64,000 nt of DNA from Beijerinckiaceae bacterium (GCA_947454485.1 CANGJJ010000004.1:229535-293534), one strand, 5' to 3'; shown: positions 48,232-58,229, numbered from the stretch's first letter. Translations and numbers: made by a program. Notes: a model not told the origin generated them from the letters alone.

Positions 48232-49164
48232 TTAAGAGCGCGCGCGCTCAGCCAGCATATGTTGCAGGCGGGCCTCAGCCTCTTGCGGTGGCGCCCAGAT
48301 GAATTCGGGCAGCTGGTGGCGAATGAAGGTGAATTGGCGCTTGGCATATTGGCGGGATTGCGCCTGCGCCTGCGTGATCGCCTCAGTAAGGCTCAGCTCG
48401 CCGCGCAGATAGGCGCTCAAGCCTGACACGCCAAGGGCGCGCATGACGGGCAGGGCAGGGTCGAGCTGGCGGGCGGCCAGCTGTGCCACCTCATCAAGGG
48501 CGCCGGTGGCGATCATGGCCTCAAAGCGGGTGTCGATCCGTTCATAGACCCAATCACGTGCGGGACTCAGGAACAGGCACAGGCAGTGCGCAGGGTCGAG
48601 CAAAGCGGGGGCGCGCTTGGTCTGGAAGGTCGCAAGGCTCTGGCCCGTGGCGGTAAAGACCTCCAGCGCCCGCAAGATCCGCTGCGGATCGGAGGGGCGC
48701 AGGCGCTGGGCCATCATGGGATCGCAGGCGGCCAGTCGGGCATGCAGCTCGCTGGCCGCGACGCCCTCAGCCTGCCGCCTGATCTCTTCGCGGATTTCGG
48801 GGGAGACGGGCGGGATGTCGGAGAGGCCGCGCAGCAGGGCTTTGAAATAAAGGCCCGTACCGCCGGTTATGATGGGCAGACGGCCCTCAGCCGTGATCTG
48901 CCCCAAAATCTCTTCAGCCTCGCGCAGCCAATGGCCGAGCGAATAATTCACGGCCCCGTCCATATGGCCAAAGAGGTGGTGGGGGGCTTGGGCCTCCTCC
49001 TGCGGGCTGGGCCGAGCCGTCAGGATGCGCAGATCGGCATAGACCTGCATGGAATCGGCATTCACCACGCTCCCGCCCAGTTGACGAGCGAGGGAAATCG
49101 CCAGCGCAGACTTGCCGCTGGCGGTCGGTCCTGCAATGAGAATGGCCGAGAGCCCGCTCGCCAT
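48232..49164 (-). CDS. miaA: tRNA dimethylallyltransferase (MiaA)
   Basis: Adds dimethylallyl to A37 of tRNAs reading UNN codons. 310 aa. P-loop GPTASGKSALAISLA, then NADSMQVYADLRILTARPS, GTGLYFKALLRGLSD, and DPQRILRALEVFTATG. C-terminal QSRQYAKRQFTFIRHQL is a family signature. It ends about 30 bases before the candidate ilvI promoter and diverges from serB. Confidence 0.96.
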   Translation of the reverse strand: MASGLSAILIAGPTASGKSALAISLARQLGGSVVNADSMQVYADLRILTARPSPQEEAQAPHHLFGHMDGAVNYSLGHWLREAEEILGQITAEGRLPIITGGTGLYFKALLRGLSDIPPVSPEIREEIRRQAEGVAASELHARLAACDPMMAQRLRPSDPQRILRALEVFTATGQSLATFQTKRAPALLDPAHCLCLFLSPARDWVYERIDTRFEAMIATGALDEVAQLAARQLDPALPVMRALGVSGLSAYLRGELSLTEAITQAQAQSRQYAKRQFTFIRHQLPEFIWAPPQEAEARLQHMLAERARS

Positions 49165-49208
49165 CAGCGCGCAGGGCCCCTGAACCCGATCGAAAGTGCC
49201 TGCCTGCT

Positions 49209-50108
49209 ATGACGCATGTTCTCACACTGGTTGGTCCCGCGAGCCGGGCCATTGTCGACCCCGCACTTGCGCGCGCCCTGGCCTCTCATCTGCCCGCACC
49301 CGCTGAGCCGATCTGGCTCTGCGAGGGCGTGGCGGTTGATATTCCTTTCGCACCGCAAGGCCCGTTCGACAACCGCAACTTAGCCGATGCGCTGCGCCTT
49401 GAACTGGGCGATGCGCCGGTTGATCTGTTCGTGCAGCCCATCGCCCATCGCCGCAAGAAGCTTTTTCTGGCGGATATGGATTCCACCATCATCGGGCAAG
49501 AATGTATCGACGAGCTGGCTGATTTCGTCGGCAAGAAGGCCGAGGTTGCTGAGATCACCGAGCGCACGATGCGCGGTGAATTGGTATTTGAGACTTCGCT
49601 GCGCGCGCGTGTGGCTTTGCTCGCGGGCCTGTCGGCTGATGTCGTGGCCACCGTGATTGCCGAGCGCATCACGCTGACGCCAGGTGGTACAGAATTGGTG
49701 CGCACGATGCGCAAACATGGCGCTTATACGGCGCTTGTGTCGGGCGGCTTCACGCTCTTTACAAGCCAGATTGCCAGCAAAGTTGGCTTTGATGAGAATC
49801 GCGCCAATACTTTGCTCATTGAGGGCGGGGCCTTCAGCGGCAAAGTCAGCGAGCCTATTCTTGGCCGCGAAGCCAAATATGAAACGCTCGTTGAACTGCG
49901 CGCCAAGCTTGGGCTTGTGAAAGACGAGACCATGGCGGTGGGTGATGGCGCCAATGATCTGGCTATGATCGAAGAGGCGGGGATGGGCGTTGCATTCCAT
50001 GCCAAGCCTGCGGTGGCTGCTGCTGCTGGCTCGCGCATCGACCATGGTGATCTGTCGGCCTTGCTCTATGCTCAGGGCTATAAGAGAAGCGATTTCGTCA
50101 CCGCATAA
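49209..50108 (+). CDS. serB: Phosphoserine phosphatase (SerB)
   Basis: Last step of serine synthesis. 299 aa. HAD motif I LADMDSTIIGQECIDELAD with the nucleophile Asp, motif II VSGGFTLFTSQIA, and motif IV GDGANDLAMIEEAG. An N-terminal ~80-residue extension is typical of SerB with an ACT-like part. It shares a 44-base divergent gap with miaA. Functionally paired with serA further right. Confidence 0.95.
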   Translation: MTHVLTLVGPASRAIVDPALARALASHLPAPAEPIWLCEGVAVDIPFAPQGPFDNRNLADALRLELGDAPVDLFVQPIAHRRKKLFLADMDSTIIGQECIDELADFVGKKAEVAEITERTMRGELVFETSLRARVALLAGLSADVVATVIAERITLTPGGTELVRTMRKHGAYTALVSGGFTLFTSQIASKVGFDENRANTLLIEGGAFSGKVSEPILGREAKYETLVELRAKLGLVKDETMAVGDGANDLAMIEEAGMGVAFHAKPAVAAAAGSRIDHGDLSALLYAQGYKRSDFVTA

Positions 50109-50167
50109 CGAGACTTGCGCATGGCCGCGCGGACTATGCTAGCTTTGCTGGATAGCAAGAGGCGGCC

Positions 50168-51076
50168 ATGCGACGCAGTTTTTATACACTCGATGTTTTT
50201 ACCGATACGCCCTTTGAGGGTAATCCGCTGGCGGTGGTGACTGATTGCCAAGGCTTGAGTGAGAGTGCGATGCAGGCCATTGCGCGCGAATTCAATCTCT
50301 CCGAAACCGTCTTCGTTCTTGAGCCGCATGATCCGGTCAACACAGCGCGGCTGCGTATCTTCACACCCACACGCGAATTGCCATTTGCCGGTCATCCCAC
50401 GATTGGCGCGGCGGTGCTCATCGCGCAGCTGCGCGCAGGCGATATGATGGCGCGCGAAGATGTGGTCCTCATGCTCGAAGAGCAAGTGGGCGTGATTGCC
50501 TGCACAGCGCGCAAGCGTCAGGGCAGGGCTGCGCAGGCGCGCTTCACCCTGCCGCATCTGCCTCATCATGTGTCTGATGCGCGTGATGCAGCTAACATAG
50601 CCGCAGCGCTTGGCCTTCATGCCTCCGACATTGGCTTTGATGAGCATCGCCCCAGTGTGTGGAGCGCGGGCAATCCCTTCACCTTCGTGCCGATTGCATC
50701 TTTGGAGGCGCTACAAACAGCCAAGCCCAATGCCGCACTCTTTGCGAGTGCCTTTGAAGGTGCGCGACCTGCCGCTTATCTCTATTCAAAAGAAGTGATG
50801 CGCGAGGGTAGCGATGTTCATGCGCGCATGTTCGCGCCCGGCCTTGGTATCAGCGAAGATCCTGCAACGGGTTCAGCGGCAGCAGCTTTCGCAGGCGTGG
50901 CGCTGGCCTTTGAAGCGCCCGAAGATGGCGATCATCTGTTGGTCATCGAGCAGGGCTTTGAGATGCATCGCCCCAGCATCATTCATCTGCGCATGAGCGT
51001 TGAGAATGGCGCGTTGACGGAGGCTTCGATTGGTGGCTCGGTGGTGCAGGTCTCGCAGGGTTTGCTGAGCGCCTGA
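50168..51076 (+). CDS. PhzF-family isomerase/epimerase-like protein
   Basis: 302 aa with the duplicated diaminopimelate-epimerase-like fold. Start [20 protein letters not shown], then [12 protein letters not shown] and [15 protein letters not shown]; in the second half [22 protein letters not shown]. All are PhzF hallmarks, including the Glu of the ETVFV region. Physiological substrate unknown. The stop abuts the facing lipoprotein stop (TGATCA). Confidence 0.9.
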   Translation: MRRSFYTLDVFTDTPFEGNPLAVVTDCQGLSESAMQAIAREFNLSETVFVLEPHDPVNTARLRIFTPTRELPFAGHPTIGAAVLIAQLRAGDMMAREDVVLMLEEQVGVIACTARKRQGRAAQARFTLPHLPHHVSDARDAANIAAALGLHASDIGFDEHRPSVWSAGNPFTFVPIASLEALQTAKPNAALFASAFEGARPAAYLYSKEVMREGSDVHARMFAPGLGISEDPATGSAAAAFAGVALAFEAPEDGDHLLVIEQGFEMHRPSIIHLRMSVENGALTEASIGGSVVQVSQGLLSA

Positions 51077-51442
51077 TCAGCCCGGATAGCCGTGACGGCG
51101 CTTTGAGGCTGAGATCATGCCGCGCGCTTCTGCATCACGCCCTGCCTGACACACAGAGGCGGCTGCGGTGATTTCGGCTTGAATGCGATCATAGACCGAT
51201 TTGCTCACATGGCCGGTCGCCAGATCATTGTCCTGAATAGCCTGCCAGCGCGCGACATCGCCTGCGCAACCTGTGCCGCTTGGCAGTTTGAAATCGGGCG
51301 GCGTGACACCGGGGGGCAATTCGCGCGCATAGGTCGGCGTTGCTGTCGCTATGGTGACGGGCGCGGTGCCTTGCGAAGAGGTGGCATTGCAACCAGCAAG
51401 GGCGAGAGCGGCGAAAGCGAGGGCAGCGCAGGCTGGCTTCAT
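51077..51442 (-). CDS. Small lipoprotein, unknown function
   Basis: 121 aa. The signal peptide ends in a lipobox (LALAGC, Cys near residue 18). The mature part has two further Cys, a Pro-rich segment (RELPPGVTPPDFKLPSG) and a helical C-terminal half (DLATGHVSKSVYDRIQAEI). No function recognised. Convergent with the PhzF gene. Confidence 0.75.
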   Translation of the reverse strand: MKPACAALAFAALALAGCNATSSQGTAPVTIATATPTYARELPPGVTPPDFKLPSGTGCAGDVARWQAIQDNDLATGHVSKSVYDRIQAEITAAASVCQAGRDAEARGMISASKRRHGYPG

Positions 51443-51522
51443 AATGCGAACTCCGGACGGCTTGGCAATGGGTGCAGGATTGACGCGCAGATTGGGCGCG
51501 TCAAGCCATAGCGTTGCGTTGA

Positions 51523-52767
51523 TCAGCGATCATATAGAACGCGGGCGCGGATCGTGCCCTCGATCTGGCGCAGCTCTTCCAGCATCTGGTTAGCTTCTTC
51601 ATGCGGGCCTTCAGCATCCACAACCACATAGCCGGTTTCGCCAAAGGTCTGCAGATATTGCGAGGCGATGTTGTGGCCCCTTGAGGAGAAGGCTTGATTG
51701 AGGCGGTTCAGCATGCCCGGCACATTGCGATGCACATGGATATAGCGCGTGCCAGCGGGACGCGGGGGCAACTGAACCTGCGGGAAGTTGACCGCACCAA
51801 AGGTTGAGCCGATGTCAGAATATTCGATCAGCTTCTTGGCAACTTCTGACCCGATACGCTCTTGCGCCTCTTCAGTCGAGCCGCCGACATGGGGGGTGAG
51901 AATCACATTGTCGATGCCCTGCAGCGGCGTGACGAATTTCTCCTTGTTGGAGGCGGGCTCCACGGGGAAGACGTCAACGGCAGCGCCTGCCAGATGCTTG
52001 TCTTTCAAAGCGCGGGCCAGAGCATCAAGATCCACCACCGTGCCACGGCTGTTGTTGATGAGGAAGGAGCCCTTGCGCATCATGCGCAGCTGCTCTTCGC
52101 CGATCATATTCGCCGTCTGGGGTGTTTCAGGCACATGCATGCTGACGATGTCAGACTGGGCGAGCAATTCTTCCAGCGTGTCGACAGGCTCGGTATTGCC
52201 GTGGCGCAATTTGTCGGTGAGATCGAAGAAGATCACGCGCATGCCCATCGCCTCGGCGAGGTTGGACAATTGCGAACCGATATTGCCGTAGCCCACAATG
52301 CCCAGCGTCTTGCCACGCACTTCAAAGCTGCCATCAGCCGATTTGTCCCAACCACCTTCATGGGCCGAGACTGAACGGGGAATGATACGGCGCAGCAGCA
52401 TGACGATCTCGCCGATGACGAGTTCAGCCACGCTGCGTGTGTTGGAGAAGGGGGCGTTGAACACCGGCACACCGCGCTTTTGCGCTGCATCCAGATCAAC
52501 CTGATTGGTGCCGACACTGAAGCAACCCACAGCGATCAAGCGGTCTGCAGCGGCAAAGACCTCATCGGTCAATTGTGTGCGCGAGCGGATGCCCAGAATA
52601 TGGGTGCCTTCCAGAGCCTGGCGCAGCTCTTCGCCGTCGAGCGCCTTGGTCAGGCGGGTCAGATTGGTGTAGCCGGCAGCCTGAAACAGGGCGACAGCAC
52701 TGTCGTTGATATTTTCGAGCAGAAGGACACGGATTTTGTCCTTCGGCATGGACAGGCGTTCGCTCAT
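51523..52767 (-). CDS. serA: D-3-phosphoglycerate dehydrogenase
   Basis: First step of serine synthesis, NAD-dependent. 414 aa, close to the E. coli-type enzyme. N-terminal KIRVLLLENINDSAVALFQAAGY, substrate-domain GIRSRTQLTDEV, Rossmann loop TLGIVGYGNIGSQLSNLAEA, catalytic-region LINNSRGTVVDLDAL and LTPHVGGSTEEAQERIG, and a C-terminal ACT domain (HVHRNVPGMLNRLNQAFSS) for serine feedback. GGAGG stands before the ATG. Length with one ACT domain but no extra ASB domain marks the shorter class. Confidence 0.96.
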   Translation of the reverse strand: MSERLSMPKDKIRVLLLENINDSAVALFQAAGYTNLTRLTKALDGEELRQALEGTHILGIRSRTQLTDEVFAAADRLIAVGCFSVGTNQVDLDAAQKRGVPVFNAPFSNTRSVAELVIGEIVMLLRRIIPRSVSAHEGGWDKSADGSFEVRGKTLGIVGYGNIGSQLSNLAEAMGMRVIFFDLTDKLRHGNTEPVDTLEELLAQSDIVSMHVPETPQTANMIGEEQLRMMRKGSFLINNSRGTVVDLDALARALKDKHLAGAAVDVFPVEPASNKEKFVTPLQGIDNVILTPHVGGSTEEAQERIGSEVAKKLIEYSDIGSTFGAVNFPQVQLPPRPAGTRYIHVHRNVPGMLNRLNQAFSSRGHNIASQYLQTFGETGYVVVDAEGPHEEANQMLEELRQIEGTIRARVLYDR

Positions 52768-52907
52768 GAGAACCTCCGGGCGGGAAGGCGGGTCGGATTA
52801 GGCGCCCCTTTTACTCTTTGTGATCGAAACCGCCAGCCCCTCATACTTGCCAACAGGGGGATCTCAGGCGCACAAATCGTGGAAAGGGATCTGGAGGAAA
52901 TACGAAT

Positions 52908-53879
52908 ATGACCGTTTCTCGGTTTTGGCGCGCTGCGGCCGCCGCCCTGCTTTTGTCGACAACGGGCGCTATGGCCCAGACTTTCCCGGAAAAAACCGTG
53001 AAGATTGTCGTGCCCCAGCCCCCCGGCGGCGGGTTCGACGCGACCGCCCGCATCATCGCGGACCGGATGCAGGCGCATCTTGGCCAGCCGGTTGTTGTGG
53101 AGAATCGCCCCGGCGCAGGCACGCTGGTGGGCACTGAATTCGTCGCCAAGGCACCGGCCGATGGCTATACGCTGCTGCTGGGCGGCATCTCCAACATGGC
53201 CTTCAATTCGGGCCTCTATCCCAAGCTCTCCTATGACCCGGTGCGCGACTTCCTGCCGGTCAATATGATCGTGAGCTGGCCCTATATGTTCATCACCCGC
53301 AAGGACATGCAGCTGGGCAGCCTGAAAGAGATCATCGACTATGCCAGAGCCAATCCCGGCAAGCTGACCTATGCATCGGGTGGGCGCGGCACGGGCCAGC
53401 ATCTGGCCGCAGCGGTTCTGGCCCATCTTGCCAAGGTTGAGCTGGTCCATGTGCCCTATAGCGGCGCACAGCCCGCCTATCAGGATCTGCTGGGTGGCCG
53501 CATCGACATCTTCTTCGACAATTCCTCCACCGCTTTGCCGCAGGTGCGCGCTGGCAATGTGAAGGCTTTCGCCATTTCCACCGCCCGCCGCTATGCCCCG
53601 GCGGCTGATCTGCCGACCGTCAAGGAAACCGGCGTGGCTGATATGGATATGGACAGCTGGTTTGGCCTGTTTGCACCGCGCGCGACCCCGCCTGAGGCTT
53701 TGGGCAAGTTGCGCGAGGCTCTGGGCAAAGTGCTGGCCGACCCTGCGGTGGCCGAATTGTTCGGCAAGTCGGGCGGCCTGATGGCCAAGACCACCCCTGC
53801 CGAGGCCGAGGCCTTTGTGAAGAAGGAGGCCGAATATTGGGCGCCTCTCATTCAAAAGGCAGGCGTCACCGCCGAATAG
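52908..53879 (+). CDS. Bug-family periplasmic substrate-binding protein (TctC-like)
   Basis: 323 aa. Signal peptide through GAMAQ. Mature start FPEKTVKIVVPQPPGGGFDATARIIADRM, then QPVVVENRPGAGTLVGTEFVAKAPADGYTLLLG, and later VPYSGAQPAYQDLLGGRID, a textbook Bug receptor. AGGAAA stands before the ATG. Ligand unknown (a di- or tricarboxylate or other small organic acid in known members). A perfect 12-bp hairpin follows. No transporter membrane genes near. Confidence 0.93.
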   Translation: MTVSRFWRAAAAALLLSTTGAMAQTFPEKTVKIVVPQPPGGGFDATARIIADRMQAHLGQPVVVENRPGAGTLVGTEFVAKAPADGYTLLLGGISNMAFNSGLYPKLSYDPVRDFLPVNMIVSWPYMFITRKDMQLGSLKEIIDYARANPGKLTYASGGRGTGQHLAAAVLAHLAKVELVHVPYSGAQPAYQDLLGGRIDIFFDNSSTALPQVRAGNVKAFAISTARRYAPAADLPTVKETGVADMDMDSWFGLFAPRATPPEALGKLREALGKVLADPAVAELFGKSGGLMAKTTPAEAEAFVKKEAEYWAPLIQKAGVTAE

Positions 53880-53900
53880 AGCCGCGTTCTGTGCTTGTCA

Positions 53901-53934
53901 GGGACACTTCCTGTCGTTTACAAGGAAGTGTCCC
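53901..53934 (+). terminator. Long hairpin after the Bug gene
   Basis: GGGACACTTCCT (53901-53912) pairs perfectly with AGGAAGTGTCCC (53923-53934), loop of ten bases. No T-run follows. It may end the receptor transcript. Confidence 0.6.
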
Positions 53935-53962
53935 GCTGACGGGATGAATGGAAGAGGACGCT

Positions 53963-54070
53963 GTGGCCAGCTTTGCCACCATCATGACCGGATTTGACGC
54001 AGGCGCTTGCGCCGCGCGGTCTGTCGTCGCGTCTTCGCTTACGGGTCTCCTCCTTCTTAGCCGCCCCTGA
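53963..54070 (+). CDS. leuA leader peptide
   Basis: 35 codons from GTG at 53963 (AGAGGA five bases before), or 28 codons from the in-frame ATG at 53984. The end is TGLLLLSRP: four consecutive Leu codons (CTC CTC CTT CTT, 54047-54058), four codons before the stop. A hairpin (CCCCTGAG/CTCAGGGG) starts on the stop codon. This is the classical layout of a Leu-responsive attenuator 95 bases before leuA. Confidence 0.78.
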   Translation: MASFATIMTGFDAGACAARSVVASSLTGLLLLSRP

Positions 54071-54146
54071 GGGCCGGCCGGGCTATGCCTGGGCGCTCAG
54101 GGGATCGGAGGCACGAGGATCAATCCGAACCGGCTTTCACTGCCGG
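54064..54146 (+). promoter_or_regulatory. Attenuator-type RNA structures before leuA
   Basis: An 8-bp stem, CCCCTGAG (54064-54071) with CTCAGGGG (54096-54103), encloses a smaller CCGGGC/GCCTGG hairpin. The leucine run CTCCTCC (54047-54053) could instead pair with GGAGG at 54107-54111. A second hairpin, CCGGC/GCCGG, lies near 54131-54146. No clear T-run was found, so control could be of translation or Rho-dependent rather than simple termination. Confidence 0.55.
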
Positions 54147-54165
54147 ACCAGTTTCAGGACAAGCC

Positions 54166-55746
54166 ATGACCACCCAGACCATCCCCCCCGTTGAAGGTTC
54201 CAACAAGGACCGCGTCATCATTTTCGACACGACCTTGCGCGATGGCGAACAATCGCCCGGCGCCACCATGACCTTCGAAGAAAAACTCGAAGTTGCCGAT
54301 CTGCTCGATGCTCTGGGCGTTGATGTGATCGAAGCGGGCTTCCCCATCGCCTCTGAAGGCGACTTTGAAGCGGTGAGCGCAATCGCCAAGCGCGTGAAGC
54401 GCGCCAGTGTGGCTGGCCTCGCGCGCGCGGCGGCCAAAGACATTGATCGCTGCGGTGAAGCTGTGCGCCATGCTTTGCGCCCGCGCATCCACACTTTCAT
54501 TTCGACCTCGCCTCTGCATATGAAATATAAATTGCAGAAGGATCCGTCCGAAGTGCTCGACATGATCAGCGCGCAATGTTCGCGCGCGCGCAATCTCGTC
54601 GAAGATGTCGAATGGTCGGCCGAAGATGGCACGCGCACCGAGATGGATTTTCTGTGCCGCGCCGTTGAACTCGCGATCAAGGCGGGCGCCACGACGATCA
54701 ATATTCCTGACACGGTCGGCTATACGGTGCCGGAGGAATATGAATATATCTTCCGCACCGTGCGCGAGCGCGTGCCCAATTCCGACAAGGCGATCTTCTC
54801 GGTTCACTGCCACAATGATCTGGGCTTGGCGGTTGCCAATACATTGGCGGGTCTGGCCGGTGGTGCGCGCCAGATCGAATGCACGATCAATGGTATTGGC
54901 GAGCGCGCCGGCAATGCAGCTTTGGAAGAAGTGGTGATGGCGCTGCGCACGCGCGCAGATCGTCTGCCCTATATCAACAATATCGAGACACCGATGTTGA
55001 CGCGCGCCTCCAAGCTCGTCTCTGCCGTGACCTCATTCCCGGTGCAGTACAACAAGGCGATTGTGGGCCGGAATGCTTTTGCGCATGAAAGCGGCATCCA
55101 TCAAGATGGCATGCTGAAGAATGCGCAGACCTATGAGATCATGACGCCCGAAAGCGTGGGCGTACAAAAGACCTCGCTGGTCATGGGCAAACATTCTGGC
55201 CGCAATGCTTTCCGCACCAAGCTCAAAGAGATGGGCTATGAGCTGGGCGAGAATGCGCTGCAAGATGCGTTCAACCGCTTCAAGGATTTGGCCGACCGCA
55301 AAAAGATCGTTTACGACGAAGATCTGGAAGCTTTGGTCGATGACGAGATCGGTCACGCCGGTGAGCGCATCAAGGTCGAAGATCTGACCGTGATTGCTGG
55401 CACCAAGGGTCCGCAGACGGCGACACTGAGCCTGAGCATCGATGGCCAGCATGTGACGAAGGAAGCGACCGGCAATGGGCCGGTCGATGCCATCTTCAAT
55501 GCGATCAAGGAGCTGGTGCCCCATACGGCGGTGCTGGAGCTCTATCAGGTCCATGCTGTGACCGAGGGCACCGATGCGCAGGCCGAGGTCTCTGTGCGCC
55601 TCAGCGAAGAGGGCAAGAGCGTCACCGCCAAAGGCGCCGACCCCGACACAATGGTCGCCTCAGCCCGCGCCTATATCGCTGCGCTGAATAAGCTGGTGGT
55701 CAAGCGCCTGAAGGGCAAGCCAGAGGCCATGGGCGCAACGCCCTGA
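54166..55746 (+). CDS. leuA: 2-isopropylmalate synthase
   Basis: Committed step of Leu synthesis: acetyl-CoA plus 2-oxoisovalerate. 526 aa, the LeuA type 1 length. Catalytic barrel start [19 protein letters not shown], then [25 protein letters not shown], the metal site [16 protein letters not shown] and [19 protein letters not shown], and [16 protein letters not shown]. The C-terminal ~130 residues form the regulatory Leu-binding domain. ATG 54166 follows AGGAC; the longer frame from 54085 lies within the leader. Confidence 0.97.
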   Translation: MTTQTIPPVEGSNKDRVIIFDTTLRDGEQSPGATMTFEEKLEVADLLDALGVDVIEAGFPIASEGDFEAVSAIAKRVKRASVAGLARAAAKDIDRCGEAVRHALRPRIHTFISTSPLHMKYKLQKDPSEVLDMISAQCSRARNLVEDVEWSAEDGTRTEMDFLCRAVELAIKAGATTINIPDTVGYTVPEEYEYIFRTVRERVPNSDKAIFSVHCHNDLGLAVANTLAGLAGGARQIECTINGIGERAGNAALEEVVMALRTRADRLPYINNIETPMLTRASKLVSAVTSFPVQYNKAIVGRNAFAHESGIHQDGMLKNAQTYEIMTPESVGVQKTSLVMGKHSGRNAFRTKLKEMGYELGENALQDAFNRFKDLADRKKIVYDEDLEALVDDEIGHAGERIKVEDLTVIAGTKGPQTATLSLSIDGQHVTKEATGNGPVDAIFNAIKELVPHTAVLELYQVHAVTEGTDAQAEVSVRLSEEGKSVTAKGADPDTMVASARAYIAALNKLVVKRLKGKPEAMGATP

Positions 55747-55768
55747 TCTTTCCCGAGGCGCTGAGAAC

Positions 55769-55803
55769 ACAAAGGGCGGTGGTCTTCGGGCTGCCGCCTT
55801 TGT
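55769..55803 (+). terminator. Terminator after leuA
   Basis: ACAAAGGGCGG (55769-55779) pairs with CCGCCTTTGT (55794-55803) with one bulged G, followed by CTTTGTC. Twenty-two bases after the leuA stop. From here to the tRNA promoter (about 190 bases) I see no gene. Confidence 0.7.
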
Positions 55804-55996
55804 CTTTGTCGGGGCTGATGTCGCCAGGGCGAGGGATTTATATGCGGCTCATACGCCATATGTCTGCGCGCAATTGACCCCATGCGCCAAAGCGTCATCC
55901 ACAGGCAAAGCGCCACCAAAACCGCCTTTTTAAAGCCAATGCCCCCGTTCACCGGCCTGTTCCCGCCGCTGCGCGCAACATTCTTCACCACAGTGC

Positions 55997-56025
55997 TGGA
56001 CAGGGGGGAGCACCTTTGCTACACA
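55997..56025 (+). promoter_or_regulatory. Likely tRNA-Lys promoter
   Basis: TGGACA (55997-56002), 17-base spacer, TACACA (56020-56025). It would start transcription about 30 bases before the mature tRNA. Confidence 0.5.
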
Positions 56026-56061
56026 CCGCCTCGTTCGCGGGCCACCCCGCGATTTTTCGAT

Positions 56062-56137
<76 letters not shown>

Positions 56138-56166
56138 TCGAAAGCTTCTGGAAAATTCAGAAAAAC

Positions 56167-56192
56167 CCGGCGCGCTCCAACGCGCCGGTTTT
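56167..56192 (+). terminator. Terminator after tRNA-Lys
   Basis: CCGGCGCG (56167-56174) and CGCGCCGG (56181-56188), six-base loop, then TTTTCGTTT. On the other strand an A-rich flank gives TTTTT after the same stem, so it may also serve the convergent receptor gene. Confidence 0.85.
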
Positions 56193-56225
56193 CGTTTGCC
56201 TGTGCTTTATCTCAGCACCTCAGCC

Positions 56226-57191
56226 TTAATCCGCACTCACATTGGTGCTGCGGATCAGCTCGCCGAATATCTCTTTTTCCCGGCGAATACGCTCAGCAAA
56301 AACCTCCGGCGTTGAGGCGATGGAATAAGTGTAGCTCGGCGTCAGGAACTGGTTTTGGAAGGCGGCGTCGCTGAAGATGCGCTGGGTCTCGGCGCTGATC
56401 TTGGCGACGATCTCTGGCGGTGTGCCTTTTTGCACGAAGAGCCCATACCAGGAGCCAGCATCAAAACCTTTCAGCGTCTCATTCAAGACGGGCACGTCAG
56501 GATGGCGCTCGAGGCGCTTTTCGCTGCCGAAGGCCAGAACCTTCAGATTGCCGCTGTTCCAATGTTGCGCGATGAGGCCGATGCTGACGATCATCATTTT
56601 GATATGACCGCCCAGAAGATCGGTAATCGCAGGCGAGGCACCGCTGTAATGAACCGGCGTATATTGTGCGCCTGTGCGCTTTTCGAGATTGAGAATATTC
56701 AGATGGCCTGACGAGCCAATGCCGAATGTGCCGTAGAAAAGTTTGTCGGGCGAGCTTTTGGCAAAAGCAGTCAGCTCTTCGAGATTTTTGGCGGGCACGG
56801 AGGGGTGGACGACCAGCGCTTGCGGGCTCAGACCAAGCCCCGAGATGGGGATGAAATCATCCGCCGAATATTTCAGCTTGGAATAGAGATAGGGATTGGC
56901 CGTAAAGGTCGTGTCGGATGTCACGAGCAAAGTATAGCCATCAGCGGGGGCTTTGGCTGCTTGTTCCGTGCCAATTTGACTATTGCCGCCGGGGCGATTG
57001 AGGACGACGGCCTGTTGGCCCCAGGCATCACCCAAACGCTGTGCGAGCGCGCGCGCAAGCACATCGGTCACGCCGCCGGGTGCATAGGGCACGATGATCT
57101 GGATCGGTTTGGAGGGATAGGTCTGCGCGCTGGCTGATGTTGCCAGTGCGGCGCTCATCAACAGTGCCGTACCCAATGTAAAGAGCCTCAT
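56226..57191 (-). CDS. Bug-family periplasmic substrate-binding protein (TctC-like)
   Basis: 321 aa. Signal peptide MRLFTLGTALLMSAALATSASA. Mature YPSKPIQIIVPYAPGGVTDVLARALAQRL, VVLNRPGGNSQIGTEQAAKAPADGYTLLV, and VHYSGASPAITDLLGGHIK, all Bug signatures. It lies 69 bases downstream of another Bug gene on the same strand and is probably in one transcript with it and the MetE-like gene. Confidence 0.92.
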   Translation of the reverse strand: MRLFTLGTALLMSAALATSASAQTYPSKPIQIIVPYAPGGVTDVLARALAQRLGDAWGQQAVVLNRPGGNSQIGTEQAAKAPADGYTLLVTSDTTFTANPYLYSKLKYSADDFIPISGLGLSPQALVVHPSVPAKNLEELTAFAKSSPDKLFYGTFGIGSSGHLNILNLEKRTGAQYTPVHYSGASPAITDLLGGHIKMMIVSIGLIAQHWNSGNLKVLAFGSEKRLERHPDVPVLNETLKGFDAGSWYGLFVQKGTPPEIVAKISAETQRIFSDAAFQNQFLTPSYTYSIASTPEVFAERIRREKEIFGELIRSTNVSAD

Positions 57192-57260
57192 CCCAACCTC
57201 CCGATTTGTTCGGTAGTGTTGAGGGATGAGGCTCTTGCCGTCAACTGTGGCGCGCGGCTT

Positions 57261-58229
57261 TTACTGTGCCTCGATGCCGATCTCCTTGGCGATATCGCGC
57301 CAGCGCTGTTGCTCTCTTGCAATGAAAGCGGCTGTTTCTGACGCCGTGCGCGGGCCAGAACTGTCGAGGCCCACTGTATGCATGCGCTCTTTCGTCGAGG
57401 GCAGTTTGAGAAAGCCCGCGACGGCCGCATTGAATGTCTCGATCATCGGCATGGGCGTGCCTGCCGGGGCGACCACAACAAACCAGCCATCGACTGAAGC
57501 ACCGGGGATTGTCTCACCCACGGTTGCAACATCAGGCATGGTGGGGAAGCGTCGTCCTGAGAACATGGCAAGAGGGCGCAGGTCGCCAGAGTCTATGAAG
57601 GGCTTGGCCACTGTGATGGAGCTGACGAGAACGGGAAAGCGTCCAGCCGCTGCATCCTGCACCATTTGCGGTGAGACACGATAAGGCACTTCGGCCATAT
57701 CGAGCCCCGCGCGGCGGCTGAGTAATTTGGCCTGAAAGCCTGAGGCGCCTGCCGTAATGTCAAAGCCATAGCTGACAGCGCCGGGATTGGCTTTCACCCA
57801 GCTAATCAGGTCGGGGAGTGTTTTGGCCGTGACAGATTTATGCACGCTCATCATTTGCGGCGACAGATCGCTGATGAGGGCGACGGCGGTGAAGTCTTTG
57901 GTCGGATCATAGGGGAGTTGCTTGAAGGCAACTGCATTCAGCGCCATGCCCGATGTGTTTGTGAAGAGAAATGTATAGCCATCAGGCGTTGCGCGCGCAG
58001 TGGCAATATGGGCGGGCAGGCCTGAATTGCCCGCAACATTTTCCACATAGATCGAGCCATTGATGGCGCGAGAGACTTCATTGGCGAGCAAGCGCGCCAT
58101 GACATCGGTCGCGCTGCCGGCTCCTGTTGGCACGATGAGTTTGATCGGCCGCTCAGGCCAGTTTTGCGCTTGGGCACTGACAGTGGCGAGGGCCAAGAGA
58201 GCCGCAGCGCAGGCAAAGAAACGCTTCAT
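57261..58229 (-). CDS. Bug-family periplasmic substrate-binding protein (TctC-like)
   Basis: 322 aa. Signal peptide MKRFFACAAALLALATVSAQA. Mature WPERPIKLIVPTGAGSATDVMARLLANEV, then SIYVENVAGNSGLPAHIATARATPDGYTFLF. The usual PGG loop is GAG here and the second half is diverged, suggesting a different ligand from its neighbour. It lies 12 bases after the MetE-like gene, so it is clearly cotranscribed. Confidence 0.9.
   Translation of the reverse strand: MKRFFACAAALLALATVSAQAQNWPERPIKLIVPTGAGSATDVMARLLANEVSRAINGSIYVENVAGNSGLPAHIATARATPDGYTFLFTNTSGMALNAVAFKQLPYDPTKDFTAVALISDLSPQMMSVHKSVTAKTLPDLISWVKANPGAVSYGFDITAGASGFQAKLLSRRAGLDMAEVPYRVSPQMVQDAAAGRFPVLVSSITVAKPFIDSGDLRPLAMFSGRRFPTMPDVATVGETIPGASVDGWFVVVAPAGTPMPMIETFNAAVAGFLKLPSTKERMHTVGLDSSGPRTASETAAFIAREQQRWRDIAKEIGIEAQ

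Noticed and set aside
53994..54194. Alternative frame in the leuA leader
   Set aside because: It runs past the leuA start in another frame and lacks the Leu-rich end; the 53963-54070 frame has the ribosome site and control codons.
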